Of a stretch of DNA of 64,000 nucleotides, positions 51,435 to 63,999 are shown piece after piece. Source of the stretch: Paramecium pentaurelia (Eukaryota; Ciliophora; Oligohymenophorea; Peniculida; Parameciidae); contig CAJJDO010000074.1 in the NCBI GenBank assembly GCA_905183005.1, positions 1-64,000 of the forward strand. The letters run 5' to 3'. Below the pieces are notes generated by a model. The model was not told the DNA's origin. It did no database searches and saw only the letters and a program-made list of their open reading frames with translations. The translations under genes and the position numbers were made by a program. Numbering within the stretch: the stretch's first letter is position 1; the number at the start of each line of letters is the position of its first letter.

Positions 51435-52532
51435 ATGTTTGATAATTTTATTGATCAAAGAATTGCTAACGAAGTTGATTTGCTAAAAAGAAGAAAAGAT
51501 AGAGTAACTAATTAAAACCAAAAAGATAATAATTAAGAAGATGAAGATGATTTTGATGGATATATACAGTATACTCATATAGAACATCTAAAAGAGTTTA
51601 AACAGGTTAGAGTAGGTTTTGAAGGGAAATCTCTTTCAGAATGGAAAAGTGCTTTATATTATTTCATTATTGAATACTAAAATTATCCTATTTAACCTGT
51701 GAAAATAAAATTTCCAAAAGAATTCAGACACTAATACATAATACAAAATACAGGTATCTATTGTCTTCCCGATCTGAGTGAAAGGTATTAAAATATATAA
51801 TATATTATTAGAAACTGGAAAAGGTCCACAAATTTAGAATAAATTATTAATAGAGTTATTTAAACATTTCATGAAATTCCAACATATTCTGATTATCCTG
51901 TTGATTTAAGTTTTGTATAATTAAGCTTAAATAAAGAAGAATACTCAATCGTTATCAAAACTAATAAGAATTGTGCTTTAAATTATACTAATAAAATTAA
52001 TGAAGAAAGATAATATCTTGAATAGAAAAAAAAATAACTAGAAATTATGGAGGAGAATTAAAGAAAAAAAAAAGAAGAGGAATAAGCTAAAAGAATAAAA
52101 GAGAATGAAGAAAAGTAAAGGTAGCTTAAAGAAAATGAGTAAAAAATATATTAGAATTTACAACAATAACAAAATCAAAAAGAAATATAATAATAATACA
52201 ATTTTTAAAATCCTTAGCCTTAGAACTAAATTTAATATTAGTAATAATATGATTAACATCAATTTATTAATAATAGAAACATGAATCCTCAAGTTCCCTA
52301 TCAACCTATCGCTCAAATGAATGTCTAAGCATAAGTAAATTAAGAATAATAAATGATAAATTAAGGCTTTAATCCAAATTATTAGTAATAACACATCATT
52401 ATATAACCCAAAAATCAATTTTAACCAATTAATAACGAATAATTTAATTAAATATAGTATCCCTAACCATAATCACAATCAACCACAAATCCTAAAATTA
52501 AATTTATACCTTAATCATATCCCAATAAGTGA
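51435..52532 (+). CDS. Ubiquitin-conjugating-enzyme-like (UBC fold) protein with Gln-rich tail
   Basis: This is an intronless 365-aa protein. The first 170 residues resemble an E2 fold: RIANEVDLLKRRKDRV (helix 1), GFEGKSLSEWKSALYYFII, PIQPVKIKFPKEFRHQYI, then NTGIYCLPDLSE, where the Cys takes the place of the E2 active site, and INRVIQTFHEIP. The usual HPN tripeptide is absent (RHQYI instead), so catalysis is doubtful. Residues 200-230 form a charged coiled coil (EQKKKQLEIMEENQRKKKEE). The last 120 residues are Gln/Asn/Pro-rich. It could act as an E2 variant. The assignment rests on pattern recognition and is moderate. Confidence 0.6.
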
Positions 52533-53187
52533 AATTTATAGGTATTTCCAAGTTTTATAAAATATTTACAATCATTTTTTTCTAATATTCTATATTATTA
52601 TTATATCTTAAATTCATTTTCCAATACAAAATAATAATCATTTTTTATTTTTTGATCTTATTTTATCAACTTTTAAATCATATCTTTATAATTCTTAATC
52701 TTAATATATAAAAATTCATAATTCAATACATCATTTAGTAATATATTATATAAACATGTATATATATGTATATTTAGAAACAATATCCTGTTAGGACAAT
52801 AAAATAAAACCTTTTATTATTTTAATAGAATTAAGACTTATTTTTAAATTAAATAAATAATTTAAATTATTTCTAATAAAAACTCAAAAATAACAACTCT
52901 TATATCATTAAATAGCAATTTATAAATTTTCCCATTTTTCTAATTAAACTCTATATATTAAATGTCTTATTTATTTATTATTATTTAAGTTTTCTATTCA
53001 TTTTGTGAAATTTAATATTTCATTTACTTAATAAAAGGTTATCATATATTTTAATACTTTATTTGGATAAAGATAATTATTCTCATCTTCTAATCAAGCA
53101 TCCCCCAAAGAAGGTTCTAAAATCTATAGATTAAAAAAATTAATTTAGTATATAATTTTGAGAATAATTATTAAAAATATAAATTAT
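52533..53187. other. Intergenic region
   Basis: This is 655 bp between two plus-strand genes. It is extremely AT-rich, with an alternating run near 52,755-52,772 (ACATGTATATATATGTATAT), which is a near-perfect palindrome. I found no protein-like frame on either strand and no RNA gene. Confidence 0.55.
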
Positions 53188-54181
53188 ATGGCAAATCTGA
53201 TTAATTGTACTAATGGATATGTCTGTTTTGAAGGATTAGTAGAATTCTTATTGAGTTTATTCTATTTATTCTATTTAATAATTAGCTACAGAATACTTAA
53301 TAGAGATAAAAGTGGAGTTCTGGTTTAAATAGATAAGTACTTATGTTTAGCTGCTTTGGTTCAAACATTTTTATAAACCATTTATTTTTTATATTTCGGT
53401 AATATGGTATAATCTATTAGTTGTAAAGATAATGATTTTTTATTATCAACAATCAGATGTATGGGAATAGCCATGTAAATTATGATTTGCAGTATTTTGG
53501 GTGCAATTATAGCTGATGAAGATTAAACACCTAAAGTTTGGTATTTAGCTAGAGCCTTGTTAGTAGGCACTTTATTTTTATGGATTTGGTTTGGTATTTT
53601 TCATAGAAGTGCAATAGAGTAATTAATTATATTATTTTGCTAGTTATAATTGTGTTTAAGTTGATTATTTAATACTTTCAAGTTTTGGATTGTTTTTAGC
53701 TTGTGGATCATTTTATATGGGTAATTTTGCATTGGAAGGCATGATAGAATATTAGAATACATTGGTTAACTAATTATTGTTATTTTATAGGATGTAGCAA
53801 GATCAGGTGCTATTTAAGTTTAATAAAATTCTTTAAAATATGATTAAGTTGTAATGAGAATAACATAAATTCGATTAATGCATTGTATATTTAATTATAA
53901 TTAGATTGTGGATTATTATAATTTGGAATACAATTTGCATTTGATTTATTTACTTATCTAAAATGTAATAATTCAAGTGAATGCACTGACTATTACAATG
54001 CTACATCATTTCTTATGGTTTTATTTATTTCTTAAATTCTAAGGTTCTACTCTTAACTATTTTCAAATTGATTTCATTCACTATAATTCCTGCTACTATA
54101 TTTTGGATATTTTATGAAATGAACAAAAATAAATTTTAAGAAGATGATTACAATTCAATTGAAATGAAGATGACTTAATGA
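53188..54181 (+). CDS. Multi-pass (about seven) transmembrane protein
   Basis: The predicted protein is 298 aa after removal of introns of 25, 26, 20 and 26 nt. The N-terminus MANLINCTNGYVCFEG carries a possible N-glycosylation site and cysteines, and no cleavable signal is evident. Hydrophobic segments follow at roughly residues 18-38 (FLLSLFYLFYLII), 52-72, 90-112, 125-145, 160-180 (LILSSFGLFLACGSFYMG), 215-235 and 255-280 (FTIIPATIFWIFYE). The loop CNNSSECTDYYNATS between the last two is Cys- and Asn-rich and probably lumenal or external. The C-terminus is acidic and cytosolic. The layout suits a GPCR-like or TOM1/THH1-like membrane protein, but no family motif proves it. Confidence 0.65.
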
Positions 54182-54317
54182 AATCAATTATTTTCTATTA
54201 TTAGTTAATATAAATAATATATAAGAATTTTAAATTAGATTCAAAAAACATAGTTATTATAATTGCTATTAAATTCTAATATCATTTCAGCAATCGATTT
54301 ATTGCATTCATTTTAAT

Positions 54318-55581
54318 TCATGACACTATAAACATTTTACTCCTTATTAAAAAGGAATCACAAAAATATTATTAATATTGAATTAATAAAATCTCCTTTC
54401 TAATTTTCAAAGCTAAATAAACATTAAATTCATAATTTATTCTAAATATGTTTTTGTTTTTCATTTTTATTCTGTGATTTCTAGTCTCAATTCTTGATGC
54501 TATAGGAAACTTGATTTTATCATATTAATTAATAATATGTTTAAGATCCTTTTAAAAGTTTTAATTTTTATTATTTGGTCATAAATACTGATAATAGATA
54601 GGAACTTATATTTTCTGATTGATAATCTGAAAACTTTTATTATTCTTCTATAGATTATTAATTAATATATTGAATAACTAATTAATGATCTAATAATAAT
54701 CCACTATAATTAGCAGTTGTACTATTTCTTAAAATATCACAAATTAATTTTTCATTTGCAACTCTTTTAGTTAATATACTAATTGTAGATTCTTATTAAA
54801 TTATAAGATATTAATCAAAGGTAATAAGATTCTTTATATAAGATTCATTGTCTCGAATTTATTCATTTTCCTCTAACATAATTGGTTTAAATTGAAATTC
54901 TTATAAATAAGTAACATTAATTTATTATTATTCTTCTGAAGTAAGTTTGAGTATTTATTGGCAAAAGGTAATCAATTATAGTTCTTTGTCTTATTTGCAT
55001 TTTAATAATAGATTATTTGCTAATATACAATAATTTTTAATTGCTTTTATTAACATAGAGATGCCACCAAATTCTTTAAATCTTTCCAGTTATTTTATAT
55101 CTAATAGTCTTAATAAATTAATATATTTGATTTTTAATTATGTAAAATTATAATCAGAAACATTTTATTCTTTTTTTAAGATTTATTCTTCAAAGCTCTA
55201 TAAGATTAATCTAAAATGTGACAATATATTTAGAAGTTCAATATCTTCTGGAGAATATTTTTCAAAATCAAAATAATCTTATTAATACTACCTTGAATAA
55301 AAATTAAATATCACTTGAAACTTTGATATTTTAAACATTATTAATCATAACTTATTTTTAAACTTACTATTTAATTGTAATTCAATATTAGGTATTAAAT
55401 TCTGTATATATTCTAATCCTGTTTAACAATTCTAAATTCTGATTTTTCCTTCCCATTAAAATATTAATAGATTGATTTATAAAATTGATAACTCTAATTG
55501 ATTCATATGAATAGAATATTCCATTTTCTTAATTTAAAATTTGTAGAATAAGAATTTTAAATAAAAATATCCTTAATTCAT
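54318..55581 (-). CDS. Unrecognised protein, exon structure partly resolved
   Basis: The clear part starts at 55338 or further upstream and reads DYFDFEKYSPEDIELLNILS, QLERFKEFGGISMLIKAIKN and NYSGLLLDHQLVIQYINQQ, with normal composition and many TAA/TAG Gln codons. At the 3' end, IKFPIASRIETRNHRIKMKN leads to a TGA at 54318-54320; one intron near 54,500 is needed. Upstream, a frame from ATG 55581 (MNQGYFYLKFLFYKFQ, then TGLEYIQNLIPNIELQLN) is probably the 5' exon, but I could not fix the joining intron. The helical pattern with FGGISMLIKAI resembles armadillo/HEAT-like repeats, which is a guess. No known family. Confidence 0.5.
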
Positions 55582-56107
55582 CTTTAATTCATTTATAAAA
55601 AGATTCGTTTTTCCTTTATTATAATAAACTTAAGATTACCTCAATTAAGCAATAATCAAGAAGTATTTAGATTCAAATATAAAACTTAAAATAATATCAT
55701 TAATATTATTTGAAAATGATATAAAGAAACCTTAAAAAATTTAGTCTCTGAAACTATTAATTTATGTCCTAAAAGTTAGTTATTATTTCATTAAAATAAA
55801 ATAATGGTTTAATAAAAATAAAAATGGTAAAAGTTAAAGGATTTATTATTCTCTTTTTATTATTCATGCTTATAAAAGATGATTTATTTTTATCTTAAAA
55901 TTTATATAATCCTCAACTAATTAAATGATTTCATACATTTAAAATTCTGGGAAACTATAGCTTTAATTATATTTCTTAGGTTATAATTTAAATCATTATA
56001 ATCTCCATGTATTAATATTCCTATCTTATATATATGTGTTTATACTCTTAACATAATTTTAATTTTAATAAAAATATTACTTAAATGATAATTGTTACAA
56101 GAGTTAA
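55582..56107. other. Divergent intergenic region
   Basis: This is 526 bp between a minus-strand and a plus-strand gene and presumably contains both promoters. It holds a plus-strand open frame of 34 codons at 55824-55928 that starts MVKVKGFIILFLLFMLIK, shaped like a signal peptide. Nothing else is recognisable in this AT-rich DNA. Confidence 0.45.
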
Positions 56108-57295
56108 ATGGAAATGGATATTAAATATTCATGTTTAATTTCAAATTATTAAAATTAATTAGGTAAATAGTTTATGTTCAAACCACCACTACCAAACCAA
56201 AGATTATCAAGTAAAGCCTTAGATTAACCAATGATTCATGTTAGAAGCATAGGATCAAGCCAAAGTAATCGTCTTAACAGGACTTCGAGTGGTTCTCGTC
56301 ATAGACCTGGATCTAGTTAAAGATCTTTAAGTTTCTCAAAAACAGATCTACATTCAAAATATGGAGTACCATTAGTTACAGCTCAAAATTTTATAGTAAT
56401 GAATGGAAATGATGGTATAAATTTGGCAGTAATTCAATTAAATAATTAAGAGAGTTTTAATTCAAAAAAAAGAGTCTAAGTTGCTTCACTTACAAAGTTA
56501 ATGACATGTTATGTAGCCATCTAATTAATTAGAGATCTAAAGATTAATATATATTAGATAATGTATGTTAGTTATGATGTATATATTTTAACATTTAAGG
56601 CTGTTTAAATATCGGGAACTTCAGCATTTTTACGTCCCTATGATAGAATTACTTTATATGATTTGTTACATGGATTAATGTTGCCATCTGGAAATGATGC
56701 TGCTAATGTAATCGCTGAAAACTTATCATCATTTATTAAAGACCCAGTTTCTAATATTGCCTTATAATACAGAATATAGCCATTTATTTCATTAATGAAT
56801 TAATATGCACTTCTATTAGAAATGAATGATACTTAATTCTACAATCCACATGGTAAATTAATTCAATATTTTTAGGATTATCAAATGATCAATCCTTTTC
56901 TTGTGCTGAAGATTTGGCCATCCTATGTAAATAAATTATAAATGATCCATTGTTAATGGACATAGTGAATAAAAAAGAACATTAAGCAACTATTTAGAGA
57001 AATGTAGATAACTATATATATATATATGATTTTTTAGAATAAACTTATAAAATTGACTTGGGAAAATACTAATAAGATGTTAGAATTTGAAGGATATTGT
57101 GGATTCAAAACTGGATTTACAAATAAGGCTGGTCCATGTCTTGCTACATTATTTAAAAAAGATACCATTTGTATTATAATAATTATTTTGAATTGTCTAT
57201 CTAAAGAAGTTCGGTATTAAATATTTATTATAAATAGATGGGATGATACAATAAAATTGTCAAATTGGGCTTAAAGAAAGTTAAGTATTAATTGA
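56108..57295 (+). CDS. Serine peptidase S11-type (D-Ala-D-Ala carboxypeptidase-like) protein
   Basis: The predicted protein is 361 aa after removal of introns of 21, 23, 34 and 24 nt. All three catalytic motifs of the penicillin-binding/S11 fold are present: SxxK as SLTK (Ser codon 56486-56488), SxN as SGN in LMLPSGNDAANV, and KTG in GFKTGFTNKAGP (56107+1000, near 57107). The flanks also match bacterial DacA: VSYDAVQISGTSAFLR, RITLYDLLHGLM and FYNPHGLS. The N-terminal 100 residues are Ser/Arg-rich without a signal peptide, so the protein appears to be cytosolic. Ciliates have no peptidoglycan, so the substrate is unknown; digestion of bacterial food is one option, but it lacks an export signal. 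Introns show that it is a resident ciliate gene. Confidence 0.85.
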
Positions 57296-57378
57296 ATTAT
57301 AATTTAATTTAATATTTTTATATAGATATTTTTATTAATAATATTATTCATGCAAGCAAGTTTTTAGGTAGAGAATAT

Positions 57379-58664
57379 TCATTCAAAAAATTAATTTCTA
57401 AATATTCTTTCATTTTATTCCTTTTGTTCTTTGGACAAATTAGCATCAAAGTAAAGATCTATAAATAAATATATTATTACTCTTTTGGCCACTCTGAACA
57501 ATTCTTTCATGACTTTATTTGGAAAGAATTGAGAATAATTACAATTATTATCTGAATAAGGAAATGCATCATGTATGAGGAGCATCTTTTAAAATAAAAA
57601 AAAAATGATACTTTCACTACTTCTGTATGACCATTACTTAATGCATAATAAAGGGGAGATTTCTTATTTTTATCCAATGCATTAACATCAGCCTTAAATC
57701 TTAAAAGCATTTTTGTAATATCATATAAACCTTATTAACATGATATATGTAATGGAGTCATAAGAGAATTATCAACTTCATGAATAAATGATTTATTATA
57801 TGAGAGATGTTTAAGTAATTAGTGATAATTTTTTTATTTTAAAGCCATAAACATTTATTTAGAATTATGTCTCAAATATGGTATCTTTAATTATGTAATC
57901 ATGTATTTTTTAGAATATAAAGTATTATTGTGACGATATGAAAAGTTTTATAAAATTTAAAGTCTTGCTTTTTACCATTTATTTGTTTTATAATATACAC
58001 TCTATTCAAGTTTTGATCTTTATTTTTTTTTGGATTCACTCCATTGCATAGTTTAAGTAGCTAATTTTTATACTAGATTTGAACTATTTTCATTATTTTC
58101 AATTTGTTCTGGTTTTATTAATTTTATTAATGGAATTTGGATATTTTAATTATGATCAACACTCATATATTCAGTTTTATTAATCATTTCACACATCTTT
58201 TTATAACTATTAGAACTAATTCCATTAAATTAATTATGTCTATCTTTAATATATTGTATGGATTCATCAATTTTATTCAATCTTTATTTAAAAATTAATC
58301 TATTTTCAGGACTTATACGAGAATGATGAAGTGAAGTCTTCAATATTCGACTCTATTTAATCCTACCTTTTAATGGTGATTCAATAATCTTTTCAGGTGA
58401 AGAACTTGTATTAAGAGTTTTAATTGAATTAGAGATTAATCCAATATATTAAATATGTTTTGGTTATATGATCTAAAAACGAGACTCAGTTCTTTGTAAA
58501 TTTAATTGATTTAATTGCTGACTTTATTATTATTAATGTAAGCTATGAGAAAGTATTTTCAAGGTGTTTTAACTTCCTTATTAATGAGAGGATTATTGCT
58601 ATTTAGTATGAAGAGAGTAAGCATTGCGACTACGAATTCTACTTTGCAACAAATCCTCCATCAT
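57379..58664 (-). CDS. Ankyrin-repeat protein with disordered N-terminus
   Basis: The predicted protein is 419 aa after removal of one 26-nt intron (57586-57611). The N-terminal half is Ser/Gln/Asn-rich (MMEDLLQSRIRSRNAYSLHT) with short helices (RLNKIDESIQYIKDRHNQ). The C-terminal half has about three ankyrin repeats, for example SLMTPLHISCQQGLYDITKM, and KSPLYYALSNGHTEVVKMLL. A run of nine A residues at about 58,023-58,031 (minus strand) must be counted correctly to keep the frame; the count here keeps it open. The Met at 57902 could be taken as the start of a smaller gene, but upstream sequence is in frame with it. It starts 28 bp downstream of the EF-hand gene. Confidence 0.7.
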
Positions 58665-58692
58665 TTTAGTATATATAATTATAATACTATAA

Positions 58693-60401
58693 TCATTTTC
58701 CAAATATTTTAATAAAATCTCTATAAGTTATCTATCCATCACCGTCAAAATCTAATTCAGATATCAATAAATCAACATCTTATGCAGCAGTTTAGAATTG
58801 ATTTGCCTATAAGAAATCAGTAATCTAATTATATTTATAGTCTTACATCTTAATTAGTTATTTATTGTCTATCATAAGCTAACATATAAAAGATTTCGCT
58901 TATGTCAAATTATTATTTGCTTTAGTAATCTTTAGTTTGATTTATTTTCTATTAAAATTATTCAATCAATTCGAATAACAATTTTAAAGATATTTCTGTT
59001 TGCGTTAACATATTTCCCTTATGTTTTTAATCTTTCTTAAGAAGTATTTCCACAGCCTATGGATCATTTGGTTCAACCATTTTGATATACTCTGAAAATC
59101 TCATCTTATTATCTTTTCCATAACGATCCAATATCAATTATGGATTTTTACAAAATTAATTAAAATCACTCTTTATCAAAATTCCTTTAAAACCTTTATC
59201 TAATTTTTGAAATGAAGAGTATAATGAAAAATCATCATGGTTGCTCAATAAAATCTTTTGACGTTCAATCTTTTTTATCAACTAGATTAAATTCAAAAAG
59301 AGTTAAACATAATAATTAACAGGTTCCAATGATTCATATTTTGCAATAGATTAAGTTTTCTTTAAAGTTTATATTTCATCCTCATAAAAACTTGTAATTG
59401 GTTTATGAGTCATTGTTTTATAAGATAGTTCTTATGTTGAGGAATGATTGCTATTCTATAATAATGAATAATGCATTTATGCTCTCACATCAGTTTTCTA
59501 CTTTTGGTATTTCTTAGGTGTATTATATGAATAATTAGATAAAGGAGGTTTTGTTGATTAATAAAAGCCTTATTTAGATAAAGTTAGTAGATCACTCATT
59601 GTAGAATCTTATTATTTTCTCTTTGTTGAACTATATCTTGTACTATTAAATTTTTGTTATTATTTGTATGAATTAGAATTAATTTATAAAACAGATTTCC
59701 TTTGACATACCCATAAATTCCATTCATTTCTATCTATCTTTCCATCATTTAGTAAATCTATTCTATTGAAGATTTATTAAATTTCAATAGAATTTGTAGT
59801 TATATATTTTTGTTTGAAATAACTTTGTAAATCTTGATGATAAATGTAATTCTAATAACAAATCTTATCATAATAATTTGAATCAATCTATTATTTATAA
59901 TTCTCAGCCTGTATAGTTAATTTTATTTCCCTATAATAATTGGTAAAACATATACGCTTCCATTAATTTTGCAAATAAATATTAAGTTCTTTCACTTATG
60001 ATCATTTAATCTGAAGGTGTTTATTAAGTTATCTTTTCTCTTAAATCTGGATTAGATATAGGTAGAATTGCTCTTAAAAATCTTATATTGTATTTCATAA
60101 TTACTCAGAATAAACTAATTTGCTATCTTAATTTTAATTATAATTCTCTATATATGTTTTTGTAGGTAGATTAGATGGAAATTTTCTATCACTTAAATAA
60201 TAAGACAAATCTTGAGCTGTTAAATACCCCTATTTTATTTATAATAATTACTTTTGGTTCATCTTTCATACAATCAATAAATTTGAATAAGTTATAAGGT
60301 TGGAAATAAGGCTCAGAACATAGTACTTCTCTTAAAACTTCTATTTCCTGTTCCACATAAGCATAATAAAGTAACAAATCAGTTAATTAGTTATCAGACA
60401 T
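58693..60401 (-). CDS. EF-hand protein
   Basis: The model starts MSDNQLTDLLLYYAYVEQEI and runs 1.7 kb with at least two micro-introns (22 and 23 nt) and probably one more near 59,910. An N-terminal EF-hand-like pair includes PKGYLTAQDLSYYLSDRKF. A central loop reads FNRIDLLNDGKIDRNEWNLW (DLLNDGKIDRNE, near canonical). The last loop, DFDGDGQITYRDFIKIFGK, is canonical and ends the protein. The layout (regulatory EF-hands spread over about 550 aa, with Lys/Gln-rich linkers) resembles ciliary EF-hand proteins. Calcium binding is likely for the last two loops. The exact exon chain in the middle is not fully worked out. Confidence 0.7.
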
Positions 60402-60636
60402 TTTATTAATAAAAATATTTTTATAGATTATTAAAAAATATATAAAAAGTTTATCAATTAGGATAGATATCATTTTTTTCAAAAAATTTCTACTATGTGT
60501 TATTTAAATTTAATTCTATGTAATTTTAACTAAATTTATGTAAATAGTTATTTTTTCATGTTTTCTATGAAAATCAAAAATTTATTTTAATTGATATAAT
60601 ATTGATATTTAATATTAATGAAAATTATTCTAATTT

Positions 60637-62771
60637 TCAATTAGGTTATGGTTTAAATTCTTAATTGTTTTAATATGGCATAAAAGATATTGTTTTGTTT
60701 TGATTGTAAGTTCTTTTTTGATCTTATTAGTTCCATAGGTTGTTTTTGGGCAAAAAGTATTAATTTCCTTAATTTGATTAGAACTTATGATTAGGTGTCT
60801 AAATTCTATCTAAATTGTTAGATGGCGAATTCTACATTGTTTGACTAGGTTAATTTTATGAAAATTAAGGAGGTTCTTTCCTTAAATTAATATTATTATT
60901 AAATTAATTTATTAAAAATTTTGGTTTCTAATCTAATTTAAAATTATTTTAAAAAGAATTTGGTGAATTACATACAAAATTATTATAATTCTTATTATTT
61001 ATGGAATTATTATTTTACATTTATGGAAACTATTATTAGTTTATATTTGGTTTCATATTTAAAAAAAATAAAGGTTATTATTGAAACAATTATTTTTTCG
61101 GTGATAATTGATTTTTAAGAGATTAAATTAAATCATCCATTTCTTTTCCCCAATTAATTCTTTTATTAGCATCTAAAATAATCATTTTATTAATTAAAGT
61201 TTTAATTGTTTCATCAAGTACAAGATCACTTGGATAACAATTTTCTATAATTTTTTTTTCATTAAATGTTTAGACCAATTATTTTATTTTATTCTCTTAT
61301 GTATATTTTTATGTTGCCAAATAATAAAAAACAATACCTAGCTAAAATAATCATTTAAAAATAATAACTGAATAAATATCGCATTTATTTGTGTATGTAC
61401 AGGTTCCTTTGACTTCTGGAGCTGCATAAAGGGATGTACCACATTTAGAGCAAGCTTCATCAGCTATACGACTAACTCCAAAATCAGTAATCTATTATAA
61501 TAATAAAAATTTCACTTTATACTAGATTTAATTATCAATATTTTTATATAAAATATTTTCTGGTTTAATATCTCTATGGATAATATTCTCCTATTCCAAA
61601 ACTTAATAGCCCTTATTAATTTATGATGCCAAATCTAATATCTCTAAAGCATCAAACTATTTATATTTTAAAAGATTTTCTAGATTTCCATCACAATTTT
61701 CCATGATTATAAGAATATGAGTACTTTCTGGTTCATGCAAAACTTCATGTATTTTCACTATATTAGGATGATCTTTTCCTTTAAATAATCTATTAATCAA
61801 CAATTCTTATTTGCCATTAAATTCTAAATAAAATTCATTATTTTTTTTTGGTTTTTAAATTATTTTAATAAATAATTATTATCCATTTTCTTTTGATTTT
61901 ACTTATTCATTTGGACCAATTTTTTGTATGGTTTGATAAAATAAGTCTTTAATTAAAAGTGACCAAGTTATTCTCTTTTAATGATCATAAACAATCATTC
62001 GACATAAGAAGTCTTTTATAATACTATCAATGTTATCTAAATTGAATATATCCTATAAATTCTTGTTTTTTAATTAATTTAAATTTTAAAGTTTTTATTT
62101 TGTTACCATTTCAAACAAAATTAATCCAAACTAAAATGTTATTAACTGTTTATTACTGAGTAAATATCTGCATTAAAACTATAATTATGCATACTTTATT
62201 CAGGAGCTTAATAATAACCCTAACTTTAACGTTTAGTATTTTCATCAATTGGTTAATCTCGATCATCCAATATCTTAGAATACTCAAAACCGCCAATCTA
62301 ATTTAAATAAAATAATAATACTTTAAATAAAATATCATTATTATTTTGAATATAATAAATATTTTCTGGTTTTAAATCTCTATGTAGAACTCCTTATTCA
62401 ATCAGTTATTAATAACCTTTTATAATCTATTTCATAAATAAGATGATTTATTAATTATTAAATCCTTATAAATTACTCTTAAAATAATGTTATAAATTTT
62501 AGCTGCAATTTTCCATTACAATATATGCATATTTAGTATTATCTTCATAAATATCCAATACATTCACTATATTATCATGTTGCTAAGTAAAAATTTATTT
62601 TAAAATTGACAAATAATAAGACTCAGTTTGACAATATTAATTACACTTCTAAATTTTCTTCAAGGAAACCTAAGTTTTATCTTTAATTCTAATTGCATTG
62701 GTAGTTTATTTTGTATCATCTGTGAAAAAAGTTTAATCATGAATTAAGTAACTGCTTTTCAAATTATGCAT
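60637..62771 (-). CDS. Tandem protein kinase: pseudokinase plus kinase domain
   Basis: The predicted protein is 677 aa after removal of introns of 24, 26, 24 and 27 nt. Domain 1 (about residues 20-270) has VSLKKI, AYIVMENCSQNL and HRDLKPENIY, but IGGFEYSK where DFG should be. Domain 2 (about 290-540) has FIKII, HILIIMENCDGNLENLLKYK, HRDIKPENIL, an intact ITDFGVSR, APE in YAAPEVKGT and CDIYS. The tail of about 140 residues is Asn/Gln/Pro-rich (NNNSINNKNYNNF). In domain 1 the GGF codons lie at 62286-62294, next to the 24-nt intron at 62298-62321. The order of inactive-then-active domains recalls JAK or GCN2, though sequence similarity is to NEK/CAMK-like kinases generally. Confidence 0.85.
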
Positions 62772-62886
62772 TAATAGAATTAACTATCAATAAAATGTAT
62801 TAAATTTAATAATAGAAAATAAAATAAGAAATTTTATAATAGATGAAAATGTGTTAATGATTTATAATATAATAAGATTAAAATTT

Positions 62887-63999
62887 TCAATCAAGCATTA
62901 ATTATCTGCCTATAGGTAGGGGTGGGACTTTAGAGAGTAAAGTTTTGCTAGTAGGAGTGATTTTTGGGGAATTTTCATCATTATCATTTTAATTATCAAA
63001 ACTTTCTTAAGACATCATAGGATTTGTATCAACTGAATTTCTAATCTTTTTAGTAGAATTAGGAACCATTTAAATAGGAATATTATTTTATTAAGAATTA
63101 ATTTATGAAATTAAACTAGTTGCTTTTGAATTATTAAATTTATTAGATATACTGTTTCCATATCTTTAATTAATCACAACTGAATTCTCTATTTATTTAC
63201 TATTATTTTATGATGACTTTTATGATGATTCTTAATTTAAATTTCCATGAGATTAATCAATAGAATAGAATTATTCTGATTAAAAAGTGCACATATTATT
63301 ATTTTCATTAATAGAAGGTTAAGAAAATCTTTTAGATTAAATATTCTTAATATCTTAAAATACATTTCGACTTTATTGAATAGATGATGGTGGTTATTAT
63401 ATTATTTCCTTTTAAATTGATTAGAAATTACTAGCACTACTTTCTTCAGAACTTATTTTATTTGATTTAAATGGACTAAAATATTTATTTATTTATTTTT
63501 ACTTCTCAAATTAACTAAATAATATTGCATATTTTTATAATTCTAATTTCTTATCATTCAATTCATCTTCTAATCTTTCTATTTCTTTAATTTATTCTTA
63601 ATTGCATTATAATAGATTTAACATTTCTAATTGTTACTATCTAAATTGTAATTAAATATCAAAAGTATAACTCTTATTTTCTTCTCCTATTTTTATTAAA
63701 ATCTCTTTCAATATATCTTTATGACTCTAATTAATTCTTAGAGCTCCATCTAATCTCTCTCTAATTTCAAGATTATCATGATATTCTAATTTATTCATCT
63801 CAGTTATTTCATTTGGATATTGATGAAATTTTTAATATTATTCTTAAATTATTGAATTTAACTCAGATAATGAATTTTATATCTCAATCTATTCTTGCAC
63901 ATTACAAAATATATCCTAAAAACTATTTATATTGATTATTACCTCACAAACACGCTCTAGACACTTTTCTTTGTCTTCAAAATTAAAAGATGAACCCAT
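62887..63999 (-). CDS. Coiled-coil protein with Ser/Gln-rich tail
   Basis: One uninterrupted frame of 370 codons starts at the last bases of the window (MGSSFNFEDKEKCLERVCEV). Residues 30-180 are helical with heptads (EMNKLEYHDNLEIRERLDGA, EIERLEDELNDKKLELQKYA). The rest is Ser/Gln/Asn-rich and ends KVPPLPIGRQLMLD. The start codon is only one base from the window edge, so an upstream exon cannot be ruled out. No family is recognised. Confidence 0.6.

Noticed and set aside
52755..52775. Alternating AT palindrome as a possible origin or telomere-addition site
   Set aside because: Short alternating AT runs are expected at this base composition, and no telomeric repeats (CCCCAA or CCCAAA type) are present.
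57900..57902. ATG as start of a short ankyrin gene
   Set aside because: The frame continues upstream without a TGA through protein-like sequence to the ATG at 58664.
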